Source: Herbaspirillum rhizosphaerae
GTDB lineage: Bacteria; Pseudomonadota; Gammaproteobacteria; Burkholderiales; Burkholderiaceae_D
Direction: 5' to 3'
NCBI RefSeq assembly: GCF_001189965.1
Contig: NZ_LFLU01000014.1
Coordinates: forward strand, 89,986 to 153,985
DNA: 64,000 nt
Shown here: positions 55,574 to 64,000 of the stretch, in pieces
Layout: each line of letters starts with the position of its first letter
Numbering within the stretch: position 1 is the stretch's first letter
The notes under the pieces: model-generated
Databases searched by the model: none
Told to the model about the DNA's origin: nothing
The model's input: only the letters and a program-made list of their open reading frames with translations
Position numbers and translations under genes: made by a program

Positions 55574-57187
55574 TCATTGCCGCGAATACAGCACCCGCAA
55601 GGTGTGTTTGCGCAGCGCTTCCGGCTGTATGTCGATCGCCTTGAGATAAGCGATCACCATTGCGCATGCGGCGCCGGGCGACGCTGCACGCAATGGCGGC
55701 GACCTGAGCAGCTCCTGCTGCCCGGGCGTCAGCGACGCCAGCAGATAACGGACGGTCTGCTGCGTCTCTTCCTTGCTGACGTTCTTGCGATTGGCAGGGC
55801 TGCTGTCGCGGATCATGGCGGCGGTGAAGCGGACCTCGCGGTCGGTGAGTTCCTGCGGCAGCGACACCCTCGCATGCGCAGTCTGCGAACCGGGGAATAA
55901 TGTCGCCACGCAGGCTTCGCTGTTTTGCAGGCGCAAGGCCTCGGCGCGCTCCAGCAGCAAGTGCTGGAAATCCATCAGCGATTTATCGGACGCCGTCGGC
56001 AGCAGCCGCTCCGTCATCAGGTTCAGCTCGGTCCGCGCCGCCGCGATAATCTCGCTGTCCGGACGCTTGTCCTGCGCCTTCTTCCAGGCGTCGTCGACGA
56101 TGCGATTAAAGTCGGCCGGATACTTCACGGACAGGACGTCGAAGACTTCGGACTTCTTGAATTCTTCTTCCAGCTTCTCGCGCGTGGAAGCAGCGGTGGC
56201 CAGCGTCGCAGTTTCGCCGCCCAGGCTGGTGCGGGTCAGCACCCCGGCCTGCAGCAACTCGTCATGGCTGGGATACCAGACGCTGTTGTGACTGGTGCCG
56301 ACGATGCGGTTGATGAAAGCCGGCGACAAACCGGCCTGGCCGTAGGTGTCGCGCGCCAGTTTTTCATCGGACGACTGCGCGAACTTCTGATCCAGTCCGC
56401 CGAGAGAATGGAAGGCATGGAAGCCGATGTGTGCAGCGGGATCGGCAGCCCTGCTCTTGCCCGCCAGGAAGGCGATGGTGCAGGCGGAAGCACAGTCTTG
56501 TTCGACGTAGGTATCGAGTCCGCGCGCGGCGATGATCTTTGCCAGCCGGCGCCCCTGCGTCACCCAGCCGCCGCTGGAATACAGCACCACGGTGCGCACG
56601 CCGGGCGCCGCATCGAGCACCTTGACGAAACGTTCGGCGGTGTCGTCGTTGATACCGCCCTTGAGCAAGATCGACCGGCCGTCGGCGCGTACTTCGAAAG
56701 TGGTCTCCGGTCCCCACTGCGAACCGAGCGCCGTACGCAGGTATTCGCCCAGCGCACCATGGATCCTGACTGCGTTGCCGATTGTGCCTATCAGTCCGAA
56801 CACCAGCATGGCTCTGGCAAGGTTCGCCCAGAAGCGCTTGCCGCCGCGTTGCACGTGCTTGCCGGCAGACATCCAGGTTCCCCATGCAGCCCAGCCCCAT
56901 GCGACCCAGCCCATGACCAGCACGATCAGCGTCGCCGCAGCGCCGTAACGCGCCGGCTGGTCGGTAAAAATGGGACCCAGCAATATCCCGAGCAACCTCG
57001 GCAGCAGTGCGGCGAACACCACCATGTGCAGCCAGTAGGAACGCCCCAGCGAATAGTCGCCGCGCAGATGGCGGCGCAGGAAGGATACGCGCGGCGCCGC
57101 AAGCGGCTTCCGGATCGCAGGAGGGGATGGAGGCTGGTGTATTTGCGGGGAATTTGTTTTGTTGTCGATGCCCGTTGATGCGTCCAT
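55574..57187 (-). CDS. Membrane protein with ClpP/crotonase-fold protease-like domain
   Basis: A 537-residue protein. Three hydrophobic segments lie at about residues 50-155 (VVFAALLPRLLGILLGPIF, TLIVLVMGWVAWGWAAWG, AMLVFGLIGTIGNAV). A ClpP/SppA-like region follows: LLKGGINDDTAERFVKVLDAAPGVRTVVLYSSGGWVTQGRRLAKIIAARGLDTYVEQDCASACTIAFLAG. The SGG loop and the Ser in CASACT resemble the oxyanion and nucleophile positions of this fold. The C-terminal 250 residues are mainly helical and unassigned. The enzyme active site would be outside the cytoplasm if the topology is right. GTG 57205 is an alternative start. Confidence 0.75.
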   Translation of the reverse strand: MDASTGIDNKTNSPQIHQPPSPPAIRKPLAAPRVSFLRRHLRGDYSLGRSYWLHMVVFAALLPRLLGILLGPIFTDQPARYGAAATLIVLVMGWVAWGWAAWGTWMSAGKHVQRGGKRFWANLARAMLVFGLIGTIGNAVRIHGALGEYLRTALGSQWGPETTFEVRADGRSILLKGGINDDTAERFVKVLDAAPGVRTVVLYSSGGWVTQGRRLAKIIAARGLDTYVEQDCASACTIAFLAGKSRAADPAAHIGFHAFHSLGGLDQKFAQSSDEKLARDTYGQAGLSPAFINRIVGTSHNSVWYPSHDELLQAGVLTRTSLGGETATLATAASTREKLEEEFKKSEVFDVLSVKYPADFNRIVDDAWKKAQDKRPDSEIIAAARTELNLMTERLLPTASDKSLMDFQHLLLERAEALRLQNSEACVATLFPGSQTAHARVSLPQELTDREVRFTAAMIRDSSPANRKNVSKEETQQTVRYLLASLTPGQQELLRSPPLRAASPGAACAMVIAYLKAIDIQPEALRKHTLRVLYSRQ

Positions 57188-57320
57188 CAGGTGACACTCC
57201 CACACTGTCTTTTGCGGCCACTGCCGGCGTCAGCTTGCGCCGCGACGCATCGACCGGGGCAGGCGACTGTTGTCGCACGGAACCGCCGGACAGCTGGACC
57301 GCCCGGCGCCGAGATGCAAC

Positions 57321-58988
57321 TCAGGGCACGAAGCCCGGAATCTTGCTGTGATCGACCACGTCGATCTGGCTGGCGGGCATGAATTTCTCTGCGTATTTTT
57401 CGTACACCCTACTGCGCACGAAGACGTCGAACAAGTCCGGATCGATGTGATCGCGCAGGCGGAAGCCGCCAAGAATTTCCAGCGCTTCGCTGAGCGTGTT
57501 GCCGCGTTTGTAGGGACGGTCGGCGGCGGTCAGCGCTTCGAAGATGTCGGCGATCGCCATCATGCGTGCCGGCAGCGACATCTGCTCGCGCGTGAGTCCC
57601 TTCGGATAGCCCTTGCCGTCCATGCGCTCGTGGTGGCCGCCGGCGTATTCGGTGACGTTGCGCAATTGCTTCGGCCACGGCAGCGACTCCAGCATCTTGA
57701 TGGTGACGACGATGTGGTTGTTGATGATCTGGCGCTCGGCGTCGTTGAGCGTGCCCATGCGGATGCGCAGATTGGTGATTTCGTCGTCGGTCAGCGCCGA
57801 GATGACGTCGCCTTCCGGGCCGCGCCACTGGCGTGCGGCGATGGCGGTGACGTGATCCTGGTCTTCCGGCTTCATGCCTTCGCTGCCGATGTTGGCCTTG
57901 CGCAGGAAGTTGCGGTCGGCGTCGAGCGCCGCGCATTGCTCCGCCAGTTCGCGGTCCAGCGCTTCGCTTTGTGCTGCGTCCAGCGCGACGCCCAGTTCCA
58001 GCTTCTTCCGGAGGACGGCGATTTCGGCGTCGCGCTTGAGGACTTCGAAGCGGGTGTCGATCAGGCCGATGCGGTCATAGATGGTTTGCAGCTTGGTCGA
58101 TTTTTCGACCACGTGGTCCGGCGTGGTGATCTTGCCGCAGTCATGCAGCAGGCCCGCCACCCACAGCTCGCGGCGATCGCGCTCGGTCATCTGGAACGCG
58201 GATATCGGACCTTCGGTAGTTTCGTGCGCCGCCTCGGCCAGCATCATGGCCAGCTCGGGCACGTGTTCGCAATGGCGGCCGGTGTGCGGCGATTTCTCAT
58301 CGATGCCCATGTTGATGAGCTTGATGAAATGTTCGAACAGGTTTTCCAGGCGATAGATCAATTGCTGGTTGGTGATGGCGATGGCCGCCTGCGACGCCAG
58401 CGCTTCGATGAAGTACTGATCGGTTTCGGAAAACGGATGCGGCTTGCCGGTGTCCGGATCGATGGCGTTGACCAGTTGCAGCACGCCGACCAGTTCGCCC
58501 TCATGGTCCTGCATCGGCACGGTCAGGAAAGACTGCGAGTGGTAGCCGAACTTCTCGTCGAACATGCGCATGCCGGAGAAGTTGAATCCCTCCGCCTGGT
58601 ACACGTCGGGAATGTTCACCGACTTGCGCGTGTTGGCCGCATAGGCGGCGACGGCGCCGAGGTTCTTGCTGCCGTCGGGAAGGGTCAGCTGAATATTGGG
58701 AATGGAGATCTTCTGCGCGCTGCTGCCGCCCTGGTGCATGCCCAGCGTGTCGTTGATCGAGATGTAGAACGCCAGGCTGTCTTCGTCTTCCACCGTGCGG
58801 TAGAGCGTACCGCCGTCGGCCAGGGTGATGCTGCGCGCGGTCTGCAGGATGCGCTCAAGCAACAGCGGAATGTTCCGGTTGCTGCTGAGCGCCACGCTGA
58901 GTTCGGTCAGTTTTTCCAGGCGGTGGGCGATATCGAGATGCTGGTTTTTCATGTTGTTCGTCGGCTCAATGGGATAGCTGGCCTGCAT
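57321..58988 (-). CDS. GAF-HD-GYP protein, probable cyclic-di-GMP phosphodiesterase
   Basis: A 555-residue cytoplasmic protein. Residues about 25-210 form a GAF sensor domain (ITLADGGTLYRTVED, FLTVPMQDHEGELVGVLQLVNA). The HD-GYP domain has the HD pair in LLHDCGK (282-283) and HHERMDGKGYPKG (452-464), which includes the GYP signature. HD-GYP domains hydrolyse cyclic di-GMP. Between HD and HHE lie 170 residues instead of about 60; the extra part is charged and helical (RDAEIAVLRKKLELGVAL). ATG 58952 is an alternative start; neither has a strong ribosome site. Confidence 0.9.
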   Translation of the reverse strand: MQASYPIEPTNNMKNQHLDIAHRLEKLTELSVALSSNRNIPLLLERILQTARSITLADGGTLYRTVEDEDSLAFYISINDTLGMHQGGSSAQKISIPNIQLTLPDGSKNLGAVAAYAANTRKSVNIPDVYQAEGFNFSGMRMFDEKFGYHSQSFLTVPMQDHEGELVGVLQLVNAIDPDTGKPHPFSETDQYFIEALASQAAIAITNQQLIYRLENLFEHFIKLINMGIDEKSPHTGRHCEHVPELAMMLAEAAHETTEGPISAFQMTERDRRELWVAGLLHDCGKITTPDHVVEKSTKLQTIYDRIGLIDTRFEVLKRDAEIAVLRKKLELGVALDAAQSEALDRELAEQCAALDADRNFLRKANIGSEGMKPEDQDHVTAIAARQWRGPEGDVISALTDDEITNLRIRMGTLNDAERQIINNHIVVTIKMLESLPWPKQLRNVTEYAGGHHERMDGKGYPKGLTREQMSLPARMMAIADIFEALTAADRPYKRGNTLSEALEILGGFRLRDHIDPDLFDVFVRSRVYEKYAEKFMPASQIDVVDHSKIPGFVP

Positions 58989-59410
58989 CGCATTCTTCGA
59001 TGCAGTGAAAACGTTTGCTTGCTTTGATCGGTGATTCTGGAAAGATACGCTTCAATACTGACAACAAAGTGTCAAGCAGAGCGCCTTTTTCCCGCCTGTT
59101 GCCGCCACGAGACATCGGCGCGCATGCGCCCGCCGGACCAGCCGTCGAAATTCGGTTTCCCCGCACCGCAGTCCCTTGATCTGCATCATGTTTGCGTGTT
59201 GTTTCGCTGGATGCATCCGTGCTTTTTATTGATTTAGACCGGCGGATAACTTACCATCGAACGATGTTGCATAGATTGCCACATTCTGCTTCCGGGCAGC
59301 AATCTTTGGCGCAAAAAAAGAACAGTAGCATTATGGGGGGCCGCGGAAAATTTCCGTACGAACATTTCTGTTCCGGTCGCAACAATCATCATTTCAATTC
59401 AGATCAGACG
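58989..59410. other. Divergent intergenic region between the HD-GYP and MBL genes
   Basis: The gap must hold both promoters. Minus-strand TTGACA at about 59078-59073 is a perfect -35, but no good -10 lies 16-18 bases on. No ORF is supported; in-frame extension of the MBL gene upstream has no family similarity. Confidence 0.4.
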
Positions 59411-60184
59411 ATGCGTGTAGAAATTCTCGGATGCAGTGGCGGCATAGGCGGCAACACGCTGCGCACCACATCCCTGCTGGTGGACAGCGACATCCTGATC
59501 GACGCCGGCACCGGTGTCAACGACCTGCCGCTGCAGGCGCTGGCCGCCATCGACCACGTTTTCATCACGCATTCGCACCTGGACCATATCGCCTGCCTGC
59601 CCTTCATCCTCGACAGCGTCGGCGACCAGCGCAACACGCCGCTGACCATGCACGCCACGCGCGCGACGCAGGACATCATCCGCAAGCACATCTTCAACTG
59701 GCAGATCTGGCCCGATTTCAGCGAGATTCCGTCCCCGGAAAACCCTTTCCTGCGCTTCAACACCATCGAAGTCGGCAAATCGCTGCTGATCGGCGAGCGC
59801 AGCATCACCGCGCTGCCCGCCAACCATACCGTGCCGGCGGTGGGTTATCGCTTGCACGACCTGAACACCGACGCCAGCCTGGTCTTCAGCGGCGACACCA
59901 CCAGTTGCGATGCGCTGTGGGAAACCGTCAACACCATCGACAAGCTGCGCTACCTGATCGTCGAAGCCGCCTTCCCGGACAGCGAACGCGAACTCGCCAA
60001 GCTGTCCAAGCATTTCTGCCCCAGCCTGTTGCTGGAGGATCTGGCCAAGCTCAGGAGCAATCCCGAGATCCTCGTCACCCACGCCAAGCCCGGCCTGTTC
60101 AACCAGATCGAGAAAGAACTGCTGCAAGGCGCCGGCACGCGCAACATCAAGATGCTCATGGCCGAATCGGTACTGAGCTTCTAA
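59411..60184 (+). CDS. Metallo-beta-lactamase-fold hydrolase, class II cyclic-nucleotide phosphodiesterase-like
   Basis: A 257-residue cytoplasmic enzyme. It has the metal-binding THSHLDHIACLPF (H-x-H-x-D-H), then LPANHTVPAVGYRL, SGDTTSCDALW with the bridging Asp and VTHAKPGL with the last His. The pattern resembles class II cAMP phosphodiesterases of the yeast PDE1 type more than RNase Z. It is divergent from the HD-GYP gene, so the locus may handle both cyclic di-GMP and a mononucleotide signal, though this is inference. No good ribosome site precedes ATG 59411. Confidence 0.85.
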   Translation: MRVEILGCSGGIGGNTLRTTSLLVDSDILIDAGTGVNDLPLQALAAIDHVFITHSHLDHIACLPFILDSVGDQRNTPLTMHATRATQDIIRKHIFNWQIWPDFSEIPSPENPFLRFNTIEVGKSLLIGERSITALPANHTVPAVGYRLHDLNTDASLVFSGDTTSCDALWETVNTIDKLRYLIVEAAFPDSERELAKLSKHFCPSLLLEDLAKLRSNPEILVTHAKPGLFNQIEKELLQGAGTRNIKMLMAESVLSF

Positions 60185-60213
60185 GCGTTTCCACTTCCTG
60201 ATTGCCAAAACAC

Positions 60214-60239
60214 TACGGCGCTGTCTGCACAGCGCCGTA
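60214..60239. terminator. Bidirectional hairpin between convergent genes
   Basis: TACGGCGCTGT pairs perfectly with ACAGCGCCGTA around loop CTGC. It lies between the convergent MBL and FecR-domain genes. No U-run is present. Confidence 0.5.
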
Positions 60240-60286
60240 CCGTCTTCGTCCATCACTCTTCACTCGTCACGCTTCCTGCTGCGGCC

Positions 60287-61036
60287 TTACTGGACGATGC
60301 AATCCACGTTGCCGCTCTTCGCACTCTGCTGAGTGCCCGGCGCATTTTTGCTGATCGATTGCGGCATCGTCACCGGCACGCCCTGGGTCGGCGGCACCAC
60401 CGTCGGCGGCGTGTTCAGATTCGCCACATAGCCGAACTGTCCGGTCTGGAACACCTGCTGCCCGGCCGGATTAGTCAGCACGATTGCGCCCTGCGCCACG
60501 TCCACGTGCAGACCGTTTTGCGGCGTACTGCCGTTGGCAGTCGGCACGCTGCCGCAATCGTTCTGGCAGAACAGCGCACCGAAGTGGGTGCCCCGGATAC
60601 CGATGGTTGCCGTCGGCGTGTCGAAACTCACCGCGTCATGGTTACGCTTGCCGACCAGACCCGTGACCGCGCGCAAACCACCCTTGACCAGGCTGATGCT
60701 GACGTTGTCTTTCTCAGGCTTGTCGGCGTCGTAGAGATAGCTCTTGACCACCAGCTGCGATCCTGGACGCAAGACGATTTCGCCGTTGTCGAGAAACTTC
60801 ACGCGGGTGTAGGTGTTGGATTCGGTGATCAGCGTATCGCCTTGCTGGATTTTCGACTGGATCGCCAGCACTGCCGTGCTGCCGTCGGCGCGCTTGGCGG
60901 TCAGCACACCGGACAGGTGCGTGACCACGCCAACCACCTGGGCGTACGCCATGCCGCCCCAGCTGAGCAAGACAAACAGGCAGAGCAGGCGCCATACGTG
61001 CAACGGGCTATATCTCGTGGAATCAAGTCGTTTCAT
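60287..61036 (-). CDS. FecR-domain periplasmic protein
   Basis: A 249-residue exported protein with a signal peptide (WRLLCLFVLLSWGGMAYA, cleavage near residue 32). The FecR-type domain follows: GVVTHLSGVLTAKRADGS, IQQGDTLITESNTYTRVKFLDNGEIVLRPGSQL and TPTATIGIRGTHF. In FecR-like exported proteins this region is a beta-rich, possibly peptidoglycan- or partner-binding domain. Two cysteines in FCQNDCGS and one at the C-terminus (DCIVQ) stand out. It starts 20 bases after the adhesin stop, so the two genes are cotranscribed. Confidence 0.88.
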   Translation of the reverse strand: MKRLDSTRYSPLHVWRLLCLFVLLSWGGMAYAQVVGVVTHLSGVLTAKRADGSTAVLAIQSKIQQGDTLITESNTYTRVKFLDNGEIVLRPGSQLVVKSYLYDADKPEKDNVSISLVKGGLRAVTGLVGKRNHDAVSFDTPTATIGIRGTHFGALFCQNDCGSVPTANGSTPQNGLHVDVAQGAIVLTNPAGQQVFQTGQFGYVANLNTPPTVVPPTQGVPVTMPQSISKNAPGTQQSAKSGNVDCIVQ

Positions 61037-61056
61037 GTTGATCGGTTCCCGGGAGA

Positions 61057-64000
61057 TCAGCTGCAGTACAGCTTGACGACTTTTTTGGAGCCATTGGCGG
61101 AAGTGCCTCCCTGTCCGCTTGCGGACTCGGTATCGTCGCCACCAAAGGTGCCGGCAGTGCCACCGGTTGTCTGGGTGTTGTCGACAACCGGATTGGCGCC
61201 TGTATTGGGGGTACTGCTCGATGCCGATGTCGTCTGAGTGTTGTTGACGCTGCGATCAAGCTGACTGGTGGTATCGGGAGCTGTCGCCAACGTCTGCTGT
61301 TGAGGCAAAGATGGAGAAGGGTATTGCGGTTGAGCAGCCGGCGGAGGGGCTGGTATGAAGTTACCGATAGGAGGTGTATTGATAATGAGACTGCCGCCGG
61401 CGAGCAGGCTGATAACGCCACCCGCGGAATTCAGCTGGCCGTTGATGACAATGCTGTCAGCAGGGAGGCCTGAACCAAGTACACCTGCGGCAAGGGCAAT
61501 GCCGGTCCCGGCCGTGATATTGCCGTTAATGGTCAAAGGACTATGCGTGACCAGACTGACCGAGCCGGAAGTATTTGCGTTGCCAACCAGCACCATGCCC
61601 CCGGTATTGTCAACGGAGATATTGCCACCGGCATTGCTCAGGCCGTTGAGGCGCACCACGCTGGTATCGGTGACGTTCAGATTATTCACCAGAACGATGT
61701 CGCCGCTGGCGCTGTTGGTGCCTGTATATGCTGCGATCTGGTTGTTGACATTATCCAGCGTGGTGCCGTTGGTCGAAGTTGTCGTCAACTGCCTCTTCAC
61801 ATGCAGTGCATCGGTCTGAGTAATGCTGCCGCCCTGCGTCGTCAGAAACAGATCGCGCGCCGTGATGTTGCCCACCACCACGTTGCCCTCGGTGCGGCTC
61901 ACCGCGACCGTACCGTTGCTGTTGATGCTGCCGCCGGTTTGCGAGAAATCGCTGGTCACGCTCAGTACCGAACCGTCGCCGCCGTTGACGGTGCCGCCAT
62001 TGGACAAGGACAGGCTGGTCATGCTCGCCGTACCGGACACATTCAGGACGCCGGCGTTAGGCGATGAGGTTCCGCCTCCCCCCGTATAGCTGAATCCGCT
62101 GAAGCCCTCGCCGCCCTGGCCGCCGCCTTCTACAACGGTACCGCTAACCGAGATGCTGCCGTTAGAGATGATGTTGCCGACGCTGACGGTGCCGCCGCTG
62201 ATACTCAGGCTGGCCCCCTGGTTAAGGGTAATGTTGTGAACGATATCGATACCATCAGAGGCGATATGCGTTAGCCCGGCGCCACCGGAAACGACAACGT
62301 TATCGATGGCGGTCGGGAAATAGCCGGTGCTCCAGTTTGAGATGCTGCCCCATCCACCCTCGGCACCACTAAACGTGATGTCTTCCGAACCTGACATGGT
62401 CAGGAAAATTCCGCTGTCGCTGACGAAAGACTTGATCATTTGCTGGCTGCCGCCGACGTTGACCACGTCACCGAGCACGTGGCGGAAAGCGCCGCTGACA
62501 TTGGTCGTCGTGCCGAACGGCTGGAAGCTCTGGCTCAGCGTCGGCACGTAGGTGCCCAGCAGCCTGGTCTTCAGGGTACCGTTCAGCGTGACAGAGTAAG
62601 CCGAATCAACATTCAGATGATCGTAGTCGTTGTTACCAGCGCCGGCAATATCGACCAACAGCGTGCCGCCGGCATTCTGAAGGTAGTTGCCGTTGATTGT
62701 CAGCGTACCGACCGTGCCGTCACCGCCGGGGGCGATGGTGCCGTTGTTGGTCACGGTGCTTGTGCCGGCGTTTGGCGGAGAGATGGTTCCTGTGCCGGAA
62801 AGCGTGCCGCCGGCGTTGTTGTTAAGCGTGGCGACAGTCAGGGTGGCGCCGGTCAGGGTGAGATTGCCATTGTTGTTCACATCACCGCCGCTGGCGTTCA
62901 CTAAGCCAAACATGTTCAGCGTGCCGTTGTTGGTCACGCCTCCGTTTACCGTGATCGTCGTGTCGCCCGTGTAACCGGTCGGCTTGTTGGCGGTGGAGTC
63001 CAGCGACATCGTGCCGTTGTTGTACACTTGGCCGACAAGAAGTGAAGTCAGATAGTTGGCCGCGATCGTACCGCCGGCGTCATTGTAGAAGCCATGCTGA
63101 GTCCAGACGGTGCTTTTGGTGAGATTGACCGTACCGGTGTTGTGCAAGCTATCGCTGACGTTAAACGACGCATTGGACAGTGTCAGGTTGCCGCTGTTGC
63201 TGACCCCGCCGCTGCTGAAGGCCGTGACATTGGTCAGCGTGGCGTTGCCGTTGTTGGTGAAGGTGCCGACGTTCATGGCGGCCGTGTCGAGCAGCGTCAA
63301 GGTGCCATTGTTGGTGTAGGCGCCGTTCACGGTCAGATTGGAATTGGGACCGCCGCTGCCGACGATGCTGCTGGTAGCATCCACGGTCAGGTTGCCGGTC
63401 GCCACGGCGCCGGCTCGCGTAGCATTCGGATCCGATGTGTTGTAGCTCAGGTTGAGCACGGCGCCATTGACCAGAGACAGGTTGCCGCTTCGGAAACCGG
63501 AATAGCCGTCGCTGATGTTGAGTACGCCACCGTTGAGCGAAACCGTGGCGCCGCTGATCTGGTTCGACTGGATCCCGTTATAGAGGCCGCGGTAATTGCT
63601 GATCATGTTCACATCTAAGCCGCCGCTGGTGCTGGTAACGTTGGCGTTGACATAGATATTGCCGTCGGCATTGAGTGTCAGTACGGAATAAGTGCCGGCG
63701 CTCTTGGTGATCGCTGCATTGATCGTGATGTTGCCGTTACCGCCGTCCGACTGAGTGCCCGTGGTGGCCAGCGTCACGTTCAGATCCTGGCTAAGCCAGG
63801 TGCTGATGGACGATGCCCGGATCTTGGCGCCGCCGCCGGCAGAGGTGACGGCAAAGGGACCGCTACCGCCGACGGAGATGCTGGCGTTGGCGACGGCATC
63901 GCTCACCACCTCCAGATCGTAGGGATCGATGAGCCAGGTGCCGCCGGCGCCAATGGTCGGTGCGTTGACGACGTCCAGCGACTTGAGGCCGGAGGTCTCC
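61057..64000 (-). CDS. Large filamentous-haemagglutinin-type adhesin, C-terminal part (runs off window)
   Basis: The open frame spans at least 981 residues and continues past the right edge. Near the edge it reads GGTWLIDPYDLEVVS, the hallmark that follows the TPS domain in FhaB-like exoproteins. Most of the sequence consists of irregular Asn/Gly/Thr-rich repeats such as NNGTLTL, NNGNLTL and SGNLTLSNAS, as expected for a long beta-helix. A Pro/Gln-rich linker and a disordered Ser/Thr/Gly tail follow, ending in KKVVKLYCS with a single terminal-region Cys. It should be secreted through a TpsB-type partner, not present here. The FecR-domain gene follows after 20 bases. Confidence 0.85.
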   Translation of the reverse strand, partial: ETSGLKSLDVVNAPTIGAGGTWLIDPYDLEVVSDAVANASISVGGSGPFAVTSAGGGAKIRASSISTWLSQDLNVTLATTGTQSDGGNGNITINAAITKSAGTYSVLTLNADGNIYVNANVTSTSGGLDVNMISNYRGLYNGIQSNQISGATVSLNGGVLNISDGYSGFRSGNLSLVNGAVLNLSYNTSDPNATRAGAVATGNLTVDATSSIVGSGGPNSNLTVNGAYTNNGTLTLLDTAAMNVGTFTNNGNATLTNVTAFSSGGVSNSGNLTLSNASFNVSDSLHNTGTVNLTKSTVWTQHGFYNDAGGTIAANYLTSLLVGQVYNNGTMSLDSTANKPTGYTGDTTITVNGGVTNNGTLNMFGLVNASGGDVNNNGNLTLTGATLTVATLNNNAGGTLSGTGTISPPNAGTSTVTNNGTIAPGGDGTVGTLTINGNYLQNAGGTLLVDIAGAGNNDYDHLNVDSAYSVTLNGTLKTRLLGTYVPTLSQSFQPFGTTTNVSGAFRHVLGDVVNVGGSQQMIKSFVSDSGIFLTMSGSEDITFSGAEGGWGSISNWSTGYFPTAIDNVVVSGGAGLTHIASDGIDIVHNITLNQGASLSISGGTVSVGNIISNGSISVSGTVVEGGGQGGEGFSGFSYTGGGGTSSPNAGVLNVSGTASMTSLSLSNGGTVNGGDGSVLSVTSDFSQTGGSINSNGTVAVSRTEGNVVVGNITARDLFLTTQGGSITQTDALHVKRQLTTTSTNGTTLDNVNNQIAAYTGTNSASGDIVLVNNLNVTDTSVVRLNGLSNAGGNISVDNTGGMVLVGNANTSGSVSLVTHSPLTINGNITAGTGIALAAGVLGSGLPADSIVINGQLNSAGGVISLLAGGSLIINTPPIGNFIPAPPPAAQPQYPSPSLPQQQTLATAPDTTSQLDRSVNNTQTTSASSSTPNTGANPVVDNTQTTGGTAGTFGGDDTESASGQGGTSANGSKKVVKLYCS

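Noticed and set aside
61057..64000. Adhesin repeats as a CRISPR array or tandem DNA repeat
   Set aside because: Repeats are protein-level and irregular (NNGT/NNGN motifs); no regularly spaced identical DNA units were seen.

Overview
The window looks like a chromosomal segment of a GC-rich betaproteobacterium of the order Burkholderiales, most probably an Oxalobacteraceae member close to Herbaspirillum. This is inferred from the gene order of the division and cell-wall (dcw) cluster, the Burkholderiales-style protein sequences and the mixture of metabolic genes. No rRNA, tRNA, CRISPR array, insertion sequence or prophage was seen.

Layout. Positions 1-16800 (minus strand) hold an almost complete dcw cluster, in transcription order mraZ, rsmH, ftsL, ftsI, murE, murF, mraY, murD, ftsW, murG, murC, ddlB, ftsQ, ftsA and the first codons of ftsZ. 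Most junctions overlap by 1-4 bases. A promoter with a 10-bp-periodic MraZ-box-like repeat sits in front of mraZ. MurD carries an unusual insertion of about 197 residues. An HU gene (hupB) follows on the plus strand.

Positions 18000-25900 (minus) contain a probable hexuronate oxidation and uptake operon: uronate dehydrogenase, SMP-30 lactonase, TRAP binding protein and fused TRAP permease. Downstream lie an odd 621-residue protein with a peptidase-C26-like glutamine amidotransferase domain and a fumarylacetoacetase-fold hydratase. Positions 26100-28900 carry an NTF2-like/TetR pair with a palindromic operator, a 3-hydroxyisobutyryl-CoA hydrolase-like gene and rnpB (RNase P RNA). Positions 29100-35700 hold an orphan amino-acid-type ABC binding protein, a D-amino-acid dehydrogenase, an HpcH/HpaI aldolase, a lipoprotein, an aldo/keto reductase and an AraC regulator.

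Positions 36500-45000 form a LysR-controlled MexEF-OprN-type RND efflux locus. Its first gene is an alpha/beta hydrolase whose nucleophile position holds Asp instead of Ser. Positions 45000-48500 contain a DUF1993 gene, a structured leader-like intergenic region, a 38-codon ORF, an exported protein, sodA (Mn type) and a DUF2325 protein. Positions 48500-60200 contain a SulP transporter, a likely LysR/MFS/deacylase/chemoreceptor unit, a ClpP-fold membrane protein, a GAF-HD-GYP protein and a metallo-beta-lactamase-fold phosphodiesterase-like protein. The window ends in a FecR-domain protein and a filamentous-haemagglutinin-type adhesin that runs off the right edge.

CDS starts were chosen by reading frame, Shine-Dalgarno sequence and family length. 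All functional names rest on motif recognition, not database searches.
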